Positions 17,408-27,351 of a stretch of DNA of 64,000 bases are shown here, in pieces. Each line of letters begins with the position of its first letter. Within the stretch, counting starts at the first letter, position 1. Origin of the DNA: Dehalococcoidia bacterium (GTDB lineage Bacteria > Chloroflexota > Dehalococcoidia > Tepidiformales > Tepidiformaceae). The notes beneath the pieces were generated by a model. The model did no database searches and was not told the origin of the DNA. It saw nothing but the letters and a program-made list of their open reading frames with translations. The translations under genes and the position numbers were made by a program. The stretch is taken from NCBI GenBank assembly GCA_020850615.1, contig JADZEI010000018.1, positions 124,001-188,000 on the forward strand. The letters run 5' to 3'.

Positions 17408-18233
17408 AGGAAGCCTCCGGGGCGGGCCAATCGATCGGCGCGATGCCGCCGGCCAGGCCGCCGCCATCGATGACGAACGTCTCGGCCGTGATGTACGACG
17501 ATGCATCGGAACAGAGGAAGACTGCGAGCGGCCCGAGCTCCCAGGCTTCGCCCACCCGGCGCGTCGGGTTGAACCGGCCGCGCTGGTCCCAGCCCGCCTG
17601 CTCCTGCGGGCTCGAAGCGGCCGACTGCTGCACGTAGCCGGGCACGATGCAGTTCACGCGGATGCCTTCGCCAATCACCTGGCCCGCGAGGCTCTTCGTG
17701 AACGAGAGGACGCCGCCTTTCGCCGTGGAGTAGCCGAGCCCCTGCGGGAAGCTGCGCATCGCCGACCCGCTGGCCACGTTGACGATGACGCCACCGCCGC
17801 CCTGGGCCCGGAACTGCCGCACAGCCGCGCGCGCGCAGTAGAACGCGCTGTCCAGGTTCACGCCCATCGCGTCCCGCCAGTCGGCGTCCGTGAGGTCGGT
17901 GACGCTCGCACCTGCGCCCTTCGAGTCGCCGATGCCGGCGTTGCTGAGCATGATGTCGAGCCGGCCGAAGTGGGCGACGACCTGCTCGACGAGCTGGTCG
18001 CACGAGGCGGGGTCCTGCACGTTCATCGCGATGGGCAGCGGGCGGCGCCCGGTCCTGCTTCCGATGAAGTCGGCCGTTTCTTCGAGCTGCGCGAGCGTGC
18101 GGCTGGCGATGCAGACATCTGCGCCCGCATCCGAAAGGGACAGCGCCATTTCGCGACCAAGGCTGCGGCCGCCACCGGTGACGATCGCCACCCGTCGGGG
18201 CGGCCCATCGAGGCGGAGTCGTTCAAGCACCAT
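17400..18233 (-). CDS. Short-chain dehydrogenase/reductase
   Basis: A 277-residue SDR with cofactor loop VTGGGRSLGREMAL, NAG motif MLSNAGIG, catalytic Ser (NVASGSAM), Tyr and Lys (GYSTAKGG), and C-terminal VIDGGGLAGG. An Arg after the second strand (CIASRT) favours NADP(H). ATG 18233 is chosen since the SD GGAGG sits 7 nt before it; the GTG nine bases upstream overlaps that SD. It is the first gene of a two-SDR operon. Confidence 0.88.
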   Translation of the reverse strand: MVLERLRLDGPPRRVAIVTGGGRSLGREMALSLSDAGADVCIASRTLAQLEETADFIGSRTGRRPLPIAMNVQDPASCDQLVEQVVAHFGRLDIMLSNAGIGDSKGAGASVTDLTDADWRDAMGVNLDSAFYCARAAVRQFRAQGGGGVIVNVASGSAMRSFPQGLGYSTAKGGVLSFTKSLAGQVIGEGIRVNCIVPGYVQQSAASSPQEQAGWDQRGRFNPTRRVGEAWELGPLAVFLCSDASSYITAETFVIDGGGLAGGIAPIDWPAPEASYA

Positions 18234-18275
18234 TACGGGCACCTCCGGGAGTGGGATTCTACGGGTGGTGGCGGC

Positions 18276-19097
18276 TCACGCTACCCGGATCGCGCCGATG
18301 ACCAGCGTCAGCGCCGCCACGCCGAAGCGGTAGAGCACGAACGGCATCAGCGTCCGCGTCCGCAGGAACTGGAGGAGGAAGTGGATGACCGCGAAGCCGA
18401 CGAGCGCCGAGCACGCGAACCCGAAGGCGAGGTCGAACACCTCGCCGCTGGACTCCCCGGCGAGGTCGCGCGCTTTGAGCAGCGCCGCGCCCACGAACGC
18501 CGGCGTGCCGAGCAGAAACGCGAACCGGGCCGCGTCGTTCCGGGTGAAGTGACGAAACAGCCCCAGCGTCATGGTCGCGCCCGAGCGGGACACCCCGGGG
18601 AAGAGTGCGCAGGCCTGGGCGCAGCCGATGAGCACCGCGTCGGCCACGCCGAGCTGCGCGATGGTGCGCTCCTGGCGTGTCCGGCGGTCCGCGACCAGCA
18701 TGATTGCGCCGACGCCGGCGAGCGTGAGCGCCACGAGCCAGGGCTGGCGCAGCTTCTCCTCGATCATGTCTTCGAACAGCAGGCCCACGATGGCCGTGGG
18801 TATCGACCCGAGCGCGATGAGCGCGAACAGGCGCGTCGGATCGGACCAGGCGCGCGGCGCATAGCGGCCCGCGCCCAGGTCCCCCAGCGACGAGCGCGCC
18901 ATCAGGTACCAGTCGCGCCAGAAGTACACCAGCAGCGCCGTGAGCGTCCCCAGGTGCAGCCCGACATCGAACGCGAGCCCCTGGTCGTCCCACCCGAACA
19001 GGGCGGGGACGAGGATGAGGTGGCCGGAGGACGAAACGGGGAGGAATTCGGTGAGGCCCTGGACGATCCCGAGGATCGCGGCGCGGAGAAGGTCCAT
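18276..19097 (-). CDS. uppP: Undecaprenyl-diphosphatase (UppP/BacA)
   Basis: A 273-residue membrane enzyme that dephosphorylates C55-PP to recycle the wall carrier lipid. Motif 1 is GIVQGLTEFLPVSSSGHLI and motif 2 is FPGVSRSGATMTLG, with the catalytic Glu, Ser and Arg. It has about eight TMs and the usual length. ATG 19097 starts right at the first helix. Related wall genes nearby are the LCP protein, the RodZ-like protein and the L,D-transpeptidase. Confidence 0.95.
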   Translation of the reverse strand: MDLLRAAILGIVQGLTEFLPVSSSGHLILVPALFGWDDQGLAFDVGLHLGTLTALLVYFWRDWYLMARSSLGDLGAGRYAPRAWSDPTRLFALIALGSIPTAIVGLLFEDMIEEKLRQPWLVALTLAGVGAIMLVADRRTRQERTIAQLGVADAVLIGCAQACALFPGVSRSGATMTLGLFRHFTRNDAARFAFLLGTPAFVGAALLKARDLAGESSGEVFDLAFGFACSALVGFAVIHFLLQFLRTRTLMPFVLYRFGVAALTLVIGAIRVA

Positions 19098-19238
19098 CGC
19101 TGCGAGCGTCGGATTCGCAGCGGATACGAGCAACCGCGGGCGAACGGGCCGGCATCTTTCGTCAAGCTTCGAACCGGGGAGTAGCGGAGGAGCTGCGATT
19201 CGTTAAGCTTGGTGGCTGGCGGGAGAAGCACTACGAAG

Positions 19239-19895
19239 ATGAACCGATCGCCCCTCGTGTTCCTGGCAGCGCTGCTGCTTGCCCTGGTCATTGCCGGCTG
19301 CGACGGCGGCGGCACCACCGACGCGGCCACCGTAACGACGCCCGACGCCACCGCCGAGGCAACCAGCACCCCGGCCGAGCTGCCGCCCACGGCAACGCCA
19401 ACGCCCGTACCTCCAATGCCAACCCCGACCGCGACGCCGCAGCCGACCCGCGCGACGCCCCCGCCGCCCACGCCAATCCCCCCGACGCCGACGCCCGCGC
19501 GTCCGCCGGAGACCGGCCGCTGGATCGACGTCAACGTCTCGAACTACACGGTGCGGCTCATGGACGGCAAGACCGCGGTCGATTCGATCGGGCCGGTCGG
19601 CGTGGGCCGCGAAATCGACACCGGCGTTTGGGAATCGACCGCAACCGGGCTGTTCCACGTCTACAGCATGGACGAGACGCTCGTGTACGACGCGCCCTAC
19701 GACACCTACATCAGCCACTGGGTGGGCTTCGACCCGAGCCTCGCGAACGGCTTCCACTCCTTCCTGAAGGACCAGGGCGGCAAGGTGGTCGACAGCTCGA
19801 CCGGGAACGTCTCGAACGGCTGCATCCGCGTGGGCCGGGCGGACGCGCTCTACGCCTTCGCCGACATCGGCATGCCCGTCTGGGTGCACCGCTGA
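19239..19895 (+). CDS. L,D-transpeptidase (YkuD) lipoprotein
   Basis: A 218-residue protein: signal peptide ending in a lipobox (LVIAGC), a Thr/Pro-rich linker of about 65 residues, then a YkuD catalytic domain with WIDVNVSNYTVRLMDG, the His region NGFHSF and the active-site SNGCIRVG (nucleophile Cys). It would make 3-3 crosslinks or attach proteins to peptidoglycan, anchored in the membrane by lipid. It ends at a strong bidirectional terminator. Confidence 0.92.
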   Translation: MNRSPLVFLAALLLALVIAGCDGGGTTDAATVTTPDATAEATSTPAELPPTATPTPVPPMPTPTATPQPTRATPPPPTPIPPTPTPARPPETGRWIDVNVSNYTVRLMDGKTAVDSIGPVGVGREIDTGVWESTATGLFHVYSMDETLVYDAPYDTYISHWVGFDPSLANGFHSFLKDQGGKVVDSSTGNVSNGCIRVGRADALYAFADIGMPVWVHR

Positions 19896-19914
19896 CACGT
19901 CCTGCGCCACGAAC

Positions 19915-19946
19915 ACGAAGAGGCCCCCGGTTGGGGGCCTCTTCGT
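19915..19946. terminator. Perfect bidirectional terminator hairpin
   Basis: A 14-bp perfect stem (19915-19928 with 19933-19946) around a GGTT loop lies between the convergent L,D-transpeptidase and the secreted-protein operon. Its outer AAGA/TCTT pairs give U-containing ends on both strands. Confidence 0.85.
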
Positions 19947-19969
19947 ATGTGCCAACAGGGGAGCTGCGG

Positions 19970-20542
19970 CTAGCGCTGCTTCTCCTGGGCCCGGCGGCGG
20001 ATGGCCAGGCCCGCGCCCGCCGCGATCGCGGCGGCACCAAGCCCGAGGACGACGGTGCTCGCGTCGCCGCTGCCATCGGCGGCCTGCCCCGAGCCCGTCT
20101 GCGGGGCGCGCGGCGTGCTCGTCGCGGTGGCGGTGGTCGTCGCCGTGGTGGTCGCCGTCGGCGTCGCGGTCGCCTGCGAGCCGACGGACAGGTTCACCTG
20201 GTTGAGCTGGTAGTTCAGCCAGCTGCCGGTACCGGCGGTGGCGCCGTTCACGAGCAGCGTCACCGTCGAGCCGACGGCGCCGCAGCCCGGGTTTTCCGTG
20301 TTGTTCGGCGCCACGTCGACGACGTAGTTCATCGCACCGCCCTGCGAGAACACGGTCGTAACGCCGCACGTGGCCGAACCTACCTGGGCTGTGACGGTGG
20401 TCCCGGCGGGCGCCGGCGCACCGTCGATGGTGACGGTCCCCGCGAACCGCGCCGGCGGGTCGTTCGGGGCCTGGGCGAATGCCGTGCCCGCGCCGAGCGC
20501 GAGCGCACCGGCGAGGGCGAGGGCGGACGTAAGAACCTTCAT
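19970..20542 (-). CDS. Secreted protein with LPXTG-like C-terminal sorting signal
   Basis: A 190-residue protein. It has a signal peptide (cleavage after GTAFA), a small beta-type domain with two cysteines (ATCGVTT, NPGCGAVG), a Thr/Ala repeat linker, and then APQTG, a hydrophobic span and a basic tail (AIRRRAQEKQR). That order is the layout of a sortase substrate, with APQTG in place of LPXTG. No sortase is in the window, so it may simply be a C-terminal membrane anchor. It lies 20 nt after the TIG-repeat gene, so they are likely co-transcribed. ATG 20542 has SD GGGAG. Confidence 0.65.
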   Translation of the reverse strand: MKVLTSALALAGALALGAGTAFAQAPNDPPARFAGTVTIDGAPAPAGTTVTAQVGSATCGVTTVFSQGGAMNYVVDVAPNNTENPGCGAVGSTVTLLVNGATAGTGSWLNYQLNQVNLSVGSQATATPTATTTATTTATATSTPRAPQTGSGQAADGSGDASTVVLGLGAAAIAAGAGLAIRRRAQEKQR

Positions 20543-20562
20543 GCGCAGAATCACTCCCGTGG

Positions 20563-22545
20563 TCAGCTGGTTGTCGGTGCCGCCGGGACCGTCCAGGCGA
20601 TCTGGCCGGTGGCGCTGATGGCGACGAAGTACGCTTCGCCGTAGTCGAGCGTGGTGAAGTCGTTGGCGCCGGGGACGTCTTCGTTGCCCGGGAAGTTCGC
20701 CTCCCAGGACTGCGACGCGCGGTCCCAGCGGTAGATGGCCGTCACCTGGCCGGAGATGTCGTTGCCGACACCCTCTTCGAGGTCGCCCGAGAGCGCATCT
20801 TCGATGTTCGCGTTGTCCGGGCCGAGCCAGGCGATGAGCGTCCAGCGCGGGCTGAGGGCGTAGGTCACGGTCTCGGCCGCTTCGTACGTGAACTCGGCGA
20901 CGCTGGTCACCGCGCTCGTCCCGGCCGCGTTGGTGACGCGGATGTCGACGTCGCCAGCGGCGTGCGCGGGCGCGACGGCGGTGATGCTCGTGGCGCTGTT
21001 GACCGTGAAGCTGGTGGCCGCCACGCCGCCGAAGGTGACGCCCGTGATGCCGGTGAAGCCCGTGCCCGTGATGGTCACGGTCGTCCCGCCCGCGGTGGAG
21101 CCGCTGGTGGGCGTGATCCCGGTGATGACCGGCGCGTTGCTGTACGTGTACTGGGTCGCCGAGCCGGTGGCGCTCGTGCCGCCATTTGCCTCGACCGTGA
21201 TGTTCACCGTCCCGGCTGTGCCCGCGGGCGCGACGGCCGTGATTGTGTCCGCGTCGACGACGGCGAAGCTGGTCGCTTCAACGGTGCCGAAGAAGACCTC
21301 GGCGACGCCAACGAAGCCGGTGCCGGTGATGGTCACGTTGTTCCCGCCCGCGAGCGGGCCGCCCGCCGGGTCGACGCTGGTGACCGTCGGGACCGCCGTG
21401 TAGGTGAACGTGGAGGCTGCGCCGGTGGCGCTGGCGCCAGCGGGCGTCGTCACCTGGACGAGTGCCGCACCGGCCGAACGCGCCGGGGTCACGGCGGTGA
21501 TGGTGGTCGGGCTGACGACCGTGTACGAGGCAGCCGCGGTGCCGCCGAACGTCACCGACGTCGCGCCCGTGAAGTTGGTCCCGGTGATGGTGACCGTCGT
21601 CCCGCCCGCGATGGGCCCGCTCGTCGGCGAGAGGCTCGTCACGGTCGGCACTACCGAACCAAAGGTGAACTTGCTGGCCGCGCTCGTGGCGCTGGTCCCG
21701 GCCGGCGTCGTCACGGTCACATCGACAATGCCGGCCGCGTGCGCCGGGGTGGTGGCCGTGATTGTGTCGGCGTCGACGACGGTGAAGCTGGCTGCGTCGA
21801 TGGTCCCGAAGTTGACGTCAGTGGCGCCGGTGAACCCCGTGCCCGTGATGGTCACGACAGTGCCGCCCGCGATGCCGCCGGTCGTCGGCGAGAGCGACGT
21901 CACCGTCGGCGCCACGGCCGTGTAGGTGAACTCGGAGCCCGCGCCGGTGGCGCTCGCCCCGCCGGGCGTGGTGACCACAACCTGGACGTCGCCCGCTGCG
22001 TGCGCCGGGGCCGTCGCGGAGATGGTCGTCGCATTGACCACGGTCACGCCGGTCGCTGCAGTGCCACCGAAGGTCACCGTCGGCGCACCGGTGAACCCGG
22101 TGAAGTTCGTACCTGTGATGGTGACCACGGTCCCGCCGGTCACCGGCCCGTTATCGGGGCTGAGTGCGGTCACGGTGGGCGCGCCAACGTACGTGTAGCC
22201 GTCCGCCACGATCACCGAGTCGGGGTCGCTATTGGTGACTTCAACGTCCACGGCGCCCGCTCCGATCCCGGAGGGGACAACGACCGAGAGGCTGGTCGTG
22301 CCGCTGACGGTGACCGATGTCGCCACGACGCCGCCGAAGTCAACCGTCGTCCCGGCATCGAAGTTCGTCCCGGTGATGGTGATGGTGTTGCCACCCCCGA
22401 TAGGACCCTCGTCCGGGTCGATGCTGGTAATGGTGGGCGTAGCCGCTCGCGCGACTGCCGCCGGCAGGATGGCCAGCGCGATGAGCGCGAGGACCACTGC
22501 CACGGCCAACGGCCGGGGCGCACTTCGCCTGTTGGCAGATTGCAT
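20563..22545 (-). CDS. Secreted IPT/TIG-repeat protein
   Basis: A 660-residue protein: signal peptide (1-34), six IPT/TIG immunoglobulin-like repeats of about 87 residues each (36-556), each opening with a form of PTVTSLSPTSGPIAGGTTV and TITGTNF, then a 104-residue C-terminal module (YALSPRWTLIAWLG, later LDYGEAYFVAISATGQIAW). TIG arrays form extracellular rods in adhesins and surface proteins. No TM or anchor is seen at the end, so it is exported free or held by the APQTG partner encoded 20 nt downstream. SD GAAGGAGG precedes ATG 22545. Confidence 0.85.
   Translation of the reverse strand: MQSANRRSAPRPLAVAVVLALIALAILPAAVARAATPTITSIDPDEGPIGGGNTITITGTNFDAGTTVDFGGVVATSVTVSGTTSLSVVVPSGIGAGAVDVEVTNSDPDSVIVADGYTYVGAPTVTALSPDNGPVTGGTVVTITGTNFTGFTGAPTVTFGGTAATGVTVVNATTISATAPAHAAGDVQVVVTTPGGASATGAGSEFTYTAVAPTVTSLSPTTGGIAGGTVVTITGTGFTGATDVNFGTIDAASFTVVDADTITATTPAHAAGIVDVTVTTPAGTSATSAASKFTFGSVVPTVTSLSPTSGPIAGGTTVTITGTNFTGATSVTFGGTAAASYTVVSPTTITAVTPARSAGAALVQVTTPAGASATGAASTFTYTAVPTVTSVDPAGGPLAGGNNVTITGTGFVGVAEVFFGTVEATSFAVVDADTITAVAPAGTAGTVNITVEANGGTSATGSATQYTYSNAPVITGITPTSGSTAGGTTVTITGTGFTGITGVTFGGVAATSFTVNSATSITAVAPAHAAGDVDIRVTNAAGTSAVTSVAEFTYEAAETVTYALSPRWTLIAWLGPDNANIEDALSGDLEEGVGNDISGQVTAIYRWDRASQSWEANFPGNEDVPGANDFTTLDYGEAYFVAISATGQIAWTVPAAPTTS
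20877..22440 (-). repeat. Six tandem TIG-domain coding repeats, about 260 bp each
   Basis: The DNA for the six IPT/TIG domains shows recurring blocks such as GTGACCGTCG and GGTGATGGTCAC-like segments at about 260-bp steps. Repeats 3, 4 and 6 look most alike. This is prone to recombination and copy-number change. Boundaries are taken from the protein. Confidence 0.6.
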
Positions 22546-22754
22546 GCATGTACCTCCTTCGAGCGGCAGTGTCTTGCGGCCCGGAGTGGCAATCTGTTGC
22601 CAGCAGGCGGAGGCGCGCAAAAAACATGTAACGTTCGAGCATTCCTTTACCCGGCCTATCGCATGTCAGGTTCACAGGACCGGCCACGCGGGCAGCGAAT
22701 GCCACGTCCACGCCGCGATTGGAGCGAGCGCCCGGGGCCGAGTAGCCTGCACCC

Positions 22755-23075
22755 ATGACTGATCCCGGCCCGGTCCTTTCGGGGCGCCTCCAGGGCGCGT
22801 TGTTCGATGAGTGCGCGGAGTGGGTCTGGCAGCAGCTCCAGGAAGACGGCGTCATGCTCGCCGGCGAGCTCGTGGACCTCATCCTCAAGACGGAGCGGGA
22901 GCTCGCCGTCCAGGCGCGGCCGCTCCCGGAGATTGCCCGCGTCCTCGAAGACGAGTTCCGCATGCGCGGCATCGCGGGCAACCCGGCGCCGCTCGACAGC
23001 CGCCTCATCGAAGCCGTGCTCCAGTGGGAAGACGACTTCCTCGGGTTCGCCGGCATCCCGCGCGCCGAAAGCTGA
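22755..23075 (+). CDS. Hypothetical 106-residue acidic protein
   Basis: A helical, soluble protein without cysteines or recognisable motifs; Trp-rich near the start (AEWVWQQLQEDG) and end (LQWEDDFLGFAG). The start is supported by a -10 box TAGCCT (22743-22748) six nt before the ATG and by the lack of an SD, the leaderless pattern seen elsewhere in this window. It is divergent from the TIG operon. Function unknown. Confidence 0.6.
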   Translation: MTDPGPVLSGRLQGALFDECAEWVWQQLQEDGVMLAGELVDLILKTERELAVQARPLPEIARVLEDEFRMRGIAGNPAPLDSRLIEAVLQWEDDFLGFAGIPRAES

Positions 23076-23090
23076 CGCGCCCGCCCCGGG

Positions 23091-23119
23091 TTGACCGCCG
23101 CGAAATCCGACGCAAGACT
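23091..23119 (+). promoter_or_regulatory. Probable promoter of the glmS transcript
   Basis: TTGACC (23091-23096), 17 nt, AAGACT (23114-23119). Transcription from about 23126 would put roughly 60 nt before the ribozyme cleavage site. Confidence 0.45.
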
Positions 23120-23188
23120 GGCGGACAGGCCCATCACGGAGGTGCGCGCGCAACAGCATCCGGTTTCAGCGAGGGCAGTGACTTCGTA

Positions 23189-23318
23189 GCGCCAGGTCCG
23201 CTCCGGCGGATGACGAGGCGGGGGCAGTATCGAAAGACTCGGCGGATGGCCCCCCGGCAGGCACAGCCGTAAGGCGTCACACAAACCAGCTTGGGCAACC
23301 GGCTGACAACGGTGCGCC
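23189..23318 (+). ncRNA. glmS glucosamine-6-phosphate riboswitch-ribozyme
   Basis: The leader holds the glmS ribozyme core in order. AGCGCC has the expected cleavage point between A23188 and G23189. P1 hairpin GTCCGC/GCGGAT is followed by GACGAGG. P2 is GGGGGC with GCCCCC enclosing TATCGAAAG and CTCGGCGGATG. P2.1 is CCGGC with GCCGTAAGG. P3 is GGCG-CAC with GTGCGCC, enclosing ACAAACCAGC and GCTGACAAC of P4. This matches the Bacillus-type consensus nearly base for base at conserved sites. GlcN6P would act as cofactor for self-cleavage, destabilising the mRNA and lowering glmS expression. It ends 126 nt before the glmS ATG. Confidence 0.93.
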
Positions 23319-23444
23319 AGGTGCCAGGGCTCGCGCAGCCCTCTTCCCCACTCCCTCACACGCATCTTCCGAACCTGCCGCCGGGGCCACGGACCCCGCC
23401 GGCGCAGGCTGCCGCGGTGTATCCGCGGCGTGGGAGTGAACTGT

Positions 23445-25301
<1,857 letters not shown>

Positions 25302-25354
25302 CGGCCGGGGCGAGACTCCGGGCGGGCGCCGTCAGTCGCGCCCGCCCCTCGGCA

Positions 25355-25678
25355 TCACGCGGCCACCGGCAGCGCGACGATGTTCGCGAAGGTGCCCGCG
25401 GCGCCGCGGTCGAGCTCGAAGTCGCGGTCGTTCCCGTCTTCGAGCCACGGGTTCAGCATCAGCCGCGCATAGAACTCCGAGTGCCGGAACGTCGCGAGGC
25501 TCTGTTCGTCTTCCCAGATGATGATGCCGCCGGCGATGTGCTTGTCTTCGCCGACGATGTAGCGAGCTGAGACGGCGCCGGGGAACTCCTCGACGGCGAG
25601 CTCGACGATGGCACCGTAGCGGTCGAGCCGCCCGGCCGGGACGTCACAGGTGCGGAAGGTCAGGACCTGGATCTGCAT
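25355..25678 (-). CDS. Antibiotic-biosynthesis-monooxygenase-like small protein
   Basis: A 107-residue alpha/beta-barrel type protein beginning MQIQVLTFRT, with GGIIIWEDEQSL and the FRHSEFYA helix. The order of strands and the F+HS motif resemble ABM/DUF families, which form dimeric ferredoxin-like barrels. It is a paralogue of the gene just upstream (same VLTFRT and FRHS phrases). SD AAGGAGA. No catalytic residues can be assigned, so it may be a binding protein or a cofactor-free oxygenase. Confidence 0.65.
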   Translation of the reverse strand: MQIQVLTFRTCDVPAGRLDRYGAIVELAVEEFPGAVSARYIVGEDKHIAGGIIIWEDEQSLATFRHSEFYARLMLNPWLEDGNDRDFELDRGAAGTFANIVALPVAA

Positions 25679-25708
25679 GGTCGTTCTCCTTGTCGTCGTT
25701 GGGCGGTG

Positions 25709-26026
25709 TCAGGCGGCGATGCCGATGATCTCGGCGAGCGAACGCGGCGCCGGGGCTTCGAACGCGAACGACTTCTCGTCCACGTCGTCCCAGCGGGGGT
25801 CCATCGACACCCAGGCGAACAGGTCGCTGTGGCGGAAGCGCTCCATCGACAGGCGGTCGTGCCAGACGATGAGCAACTCGACCCGGTTCTCCGCGCTGTC
25901 TTCGAGGAAGCGGTGCGTCGCGAGCCCGGGGTAGGTCGGGATCGCGGCGTCGAGGACGCCGGCGATGGAACCGGCGGCGGGTGCCGCCGATTCGGATGTG
26001 CGGAACGTGAGCACCTGGATGTACAT
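25709..26026 (-). CDS. Antibiotic-biosynthesis-monooxygenase-like small protein
   Basis: A 105-residue paralogue of the next gene, with MYIQVLTFRTSE, LLIVWHDRLSMERFRHSDLF and a conserved hydrophobic end (AEIIGIAA). The two genes lie 30 nt apart on one strand, probably a tandem duplication giving a heteromeric or redundant pair. ATG 26026 is chosen for SD GAGGAGAGG. Function unknown. Confidence 0.65.
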   Translation of the reverse strand: MYIQVLTFRTSESAAPAAGSIAGVLDAAIPTYPGLATHRFLEDSAENRVELLIVWHDRLSMERFRHSDLFAWVSMDPRWDDVDEKSFAFEAPAPRSLAEIIGIAA

Positions 26027-26184
26027 CTGCCTCTCCTCTGGCGCCGCGAGGCGGCGTGGTCTCATCCTTGGCGTTCGCGGGCGCGGCCTCCATGGGCCGC
26101 CTCACAGAGGGCATGGGACGAAAGGCGGAGTGGCGCCGCCCCGCGTGAGCCACTGCACAGTGCGGCCGTTGCCGGGCGCCGCCC

Positions 26185-26190
26185 TATAAT
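26185..26190 (+). promoter_or_regulatory. -10 box of dgt, leaderless
   Basis: A perfect TATAAT six nt before GTG 26197. No SD and no good -35 are present. The transcript should begin at or next to the start codon. Confidence 0.6.
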
Positions 26191-26196
26191 CCCGGC

Positions 26197-27255
26197 GTGG
26201 ATCCGTGGGATGTGCGACGGCGGCTGGAAGCGAGCGAGGAGCTGCTCAGCCCGTTCGCTGCGCGCGGCCGCACCTCGAAGGGACGCCGCGAGCCGGAGGA
26301 GCCTTCGCCCCTGCGCCTCGAGTACCAGCGCGACCGCGACCGCATCCTCCACACGAAGGCGTTCCGGCGGCTGAAGCACAAGACGCAGGTGTTCATCGCG
26401 CCCGCGCTCGACCACTACGTCACGCGGCTCACGCACACGCTCGAAGTCGCGCAGGTGGCGCGCACGATCACCCGCGCGCTCAACCTCAACGAGGACCTGG
26501 CCGAGGCAGCTGCCCTCGGGCACGACATCGGCCACGGCCCGTTCGGGCACGCCGGTGAGGAGGCGCTCGCGGAGTGCCTGCCCGAGGGGTTCCGCCACAA
26601 CTACCAGTCCGTCCGCGTGCTCAATGTGCTCGAGAACGGCGGCCAGGGACTGAACCTGATGTACGAAACGCTCGACGCGATCGAGAAGTCCAGCAAGGCC
26701 CGCGAGGACATCTTCGCCGTGGGCTGGGGCGTCCCGGCCACGCTCGAAGGCCAGGTCGTGAAGGTCGCCGATGCCGTCGCCTATGTGAACCACGACATCG
26801 GCGACGCCGTGCGCGCGGGGCTGATCCGCGAGAGCGACCTCCCTGACGCCGCCCGGCGCGTGCTGGGCACGTCGAAGGGCGCGCGGCTCAACGCACTCGT
26901 GACCGACATCGTCGCGGCGAGCTGGCCGGCCACGGGCGCGGGCGGCGTAGCCCTGCCGGTCATCGCCTTCAGCCCGGAGGTCGCCGCTGCCGTGAACGAG
27001 CTCCGCGAGTTCATGTTCCAGCGCGTGTACCTCTACGACAGCACCCGGAAGGAGGCCGAGCGTGGCAAGCGCGTCGTCATCTTCCTCTTCGAGCACTTCG
27101 CCCGGCACCCGGAGCTCATCTCGCCGGACTACTCGCTGGCGGGCGACCCGGTGGAACGCCGCGCGGCCGACTACGTCAGCGGGATGACCGACCGCTACGC
27201 GCTGCGGCTGGCGCGCGAACTGGGCTGCAGCGAGGCGCTCGATTGGGTTACGTAA
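26197..27255 (+). CDS. dgt: Deoxyguanosinetriphosphate triphosphohydrolase
   Basis: A 352-residue HD-domain dNTPase that splits dNTPs into nucleoside and triphosphate. Opening SPLRLEYQRDRDRILHTKAF and FRRLKHKTQVF are family hallmarks; metal ligands lie in RLTHTLEVAQ, LGHDIGHGPFGHAGE and VKVADAVAYVNHD. Length fits type II dGTPases, which in many bacteria precede dnaG. Here a surface-protein gene separates the two. The start is GTG, leaderless. Confidence 0.95.
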   Translation: MDPWDVRRRLEASEELLSPFAARGRTSKGRREPEEPSPLRLEYQRDRDRILHTKAFRRLKHKTQVFIAPALDHYVTRLTHTLEVAQVARTITRALNLNEDLAEAAALGHDIGHGPFGHAGEEALAECLPEGFRHNYQSVRVLNVLENGGQGLNLMYETLDAIEKSSKAREDIFAVGWGVPATLEGQVVKVADAVAYVNHDIGDAVRAGLIRESDLPDAARRVLGTSKGARLNALVTDIVAASWPATGAGGVALPVIAFSPEVAAAVNELREFMFQRVYLYDSTRKEAERGKRVVIFLFEHFARHPELISPDYSLAGDPVERRAADYVSGMTDRYALRLARELGCSEALDWVT

Positions 27256-27351
27256 ACCAACGTGAACCGGACGAACAAATCCGTCCAATTGCAACCTTGC
27301 GGGTACTCAGGAGCGTCCAGATAATCGTTCATGGTGGCGAACAAATAGCCC

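Noticed and set aside
20877-22440. CRISPR-like or satellite repeat
   Set aside because: The periodicity of about 260 bp is in frame and encodes TIG domains; no short identical repeats with unique spacers.
22546-22754. Structured leader of the TIG operon as a riboswitch
   Set aside because: TGGCAA/TTGCCA makes one small hairpin and GCCGCAAGAC looks faintly like GEMM, but the receptor and tetraloop parts are absent.
23220-23330. c-di-GMP-I (GEMM) or S-box SAM riboswitch before glmS
   Set aside because: CGAAAG and GGGCAACC gave partial resemblance, but the GCAAACC, GACGCAAAGCC and S-box kink-turn elements are missing. The whole segment is explained by the glmS ribozyme.
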